From the NCBI GenBank assembly GCA_021812265.1, contig JAKAOI010000147.1, forward strand, positions 1 through 6,310: a stretch of 6,310 nt of DNA, written 5' to 3'. Numbering within the stretch: position 1 is the first letter of the stretch; every line of letters begins with the position of its first letter. The DNA is from Chloroflexota bacterium (lineage in GTDB: Bacteria; Chloroflexota; Ktedonobacteria; Ktedonobacterales; JACDGC01). Shown piece after piece: positions 5,661-6,310 of the stretch. The position numbers and the translations under genes are program-made. The notes under the pieces are model-generated. The model was not told where the DNA came from. It searched no databases and was given only the letters and a program-made list of their open reading frames with translations.

Positions 5661-6310
5661 CTACCGATAGTTGCCTACTAACGGAACCGTTCCGCTGAAA
5701 CCATACATAAATGTGGTGTCTGCGTTACCGGCGGCGTTAGAATTCTTCAAGAAGAATGTATTTGTGTCATACACGCCTACAGTAGCAAATCCTTGACCAG
5801 TCCAATCACCGGCGATAGGAGTTGAGCCTATTGGGCCATACGCAAAGGTGTAATCCGGTAAACCGGCGGCTAAGGTATTCTTCAGGTAGAATGTTCCTGT
5901 TGAAGGATCATACACACCGACTGAAGTATGACCGGATCCACTCCAGTCACCGACCACCGGAATATCTCCCGGACCGCCGAAATTAAAGGTAATATCTGCG
6001 CTGCCGGCGGCGTTGGAATTCTTCAGGTAGAATGTGCCGTTTAGGTATATACCTATAGTGCTCTTGCCCTGACCCGTCCAGTCACCGACTAACGGAACAG
6101 CGCTGCTGTTGATTGGCCCGTACTGGAAGGTAATATCCGCATTACCGGCTGTATCGCTGTTTTTCAGGTAAAACACACCGTTGTTATACACACCGACGGT
6201 TTGGAAGCCCTGACCCGTCCAGTCGCCAATCAGCGGCGTGGAGTTAGCTGGGCCATACTGCACAGTAACATTGGCAGTACCGGCTGTGTTGCTATAGTTC
6301 AAGAAGAATG
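5661..6310 (-). CDS. Repeat protein (GDWTGxGxxTVGVY repeats), C-terminal part; 5' end outside window
   Basis: The frame is open from the right edge to TAG at 5663-5661, 216 codons, and begins mid-repeat (FFLNYSNTAG), so an apparent TTG start at 6302 is not real. It holds about five units of the same type as the S53 protein's C-terminus: xTVGVYNNGVFYLKNSDTAG, NADITFQYGP, xxPLVGDWTGQG. Units are more divergent than those of the S53 array: some have the short NNG or LNG turn and others the longer DPSTGT, one has an inserted residue (GPINSSAVPL), and one uses GDWSGSGH. The protein ends VPLVGNYR with no anchor or sorting motif. The N-terminal part, and so the enzyme or adhesin activity, lies outside the window; it may be another secreted hydrolase. 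It is convergent with the S53 side and has its own terminator. Confidence 0.88.
   Translation of the reverse strand, partial: FFLNYSNTAGTANVTVQYGPANSTPLIGDWTGQGFQTVGVYNNGVFYLKNSDTAGNADITFQYGPINSSAVPLVGDWTGQGKSTIGIYLNGTFYLKNSNAAGSADITFNFGGPGDIPVVGDWSGSGHTSVGVYDPSTGTFYLKNTLAAGLPDYTFAYGPIGSTPIAGDWTGQGFATVGVYDTNTFFLKNSNAAGNADTTFMYGFSGTVPLVGNYR

Overview
The window is a stretch of bacterial chromosome of middling GC content. The best phylogenetic hint is the N-terminal part of a replicative DNA polymerase III alpha subunit with a complete set of PHP metal ligands, which is unlike the degenerate PHP of Gammaproteobacteria. A second hint is a secreted protease with a Thr/Pro/Ala linker and 'GDWTGxGxDxVGVY' repeats. 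From memory this combination is common in Chloroflexota and related environmental lineages, but that assignment is inference and was not tested.

Layout, left to right. Positions 1-803 (minus strand) hold the 5' end of dnaE, which runs off the left edge. Positions 864-1001 hold copy 1 of a short non-coding element with terminal inverted repeats (MITE-like). Positions 1333-1587 (plus) encode an 84-residue protein with one N-terminal hydrophobic segment and a good ribosome binding site. Positions 1772-1910 hold copy 2 of the same element in the same orientation, ending 51 bp before the next gene. Positions 1962-4985 (plus) encode a secreted S53 (sedolisin/kumamolisin-type) peptidase of 1007 residues: signal peptide, pro-domain, catalytic domain with the Glu/Asp/Asp/Ser set, low-complexity linker, and eight 47-residue repeats. 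Three tandem 11-bp repeats and a strong intrinsic terminator (5022-5060) follow it. Positions 5216-5593 (plus) encode only the C-terminal DNA-binding half of an AraC-family regulator, probably a remnant. Positions 5661-6310 (minus) hold the 3' end of a second protein made of the same kind of repeats, convergent with the protease side and with its own terminator (5592-5626).

The right two thirds look like a cell-surface or secreted-protein region: an acid-type endopeptidase fused to a repeat array, next to a paralogous repeat array on the other strand. No pathway links the small protein, dnaE and the protease. The main unexplained feature is the pair of about 138-bp inverted-repeat elements, which bracket the small gene, carry strong hairpins, and in copy 2 lie in the immediate upstream region of the protease. 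No CRISPR array, tRNA, rRNA or full-length transposase gene was seen.
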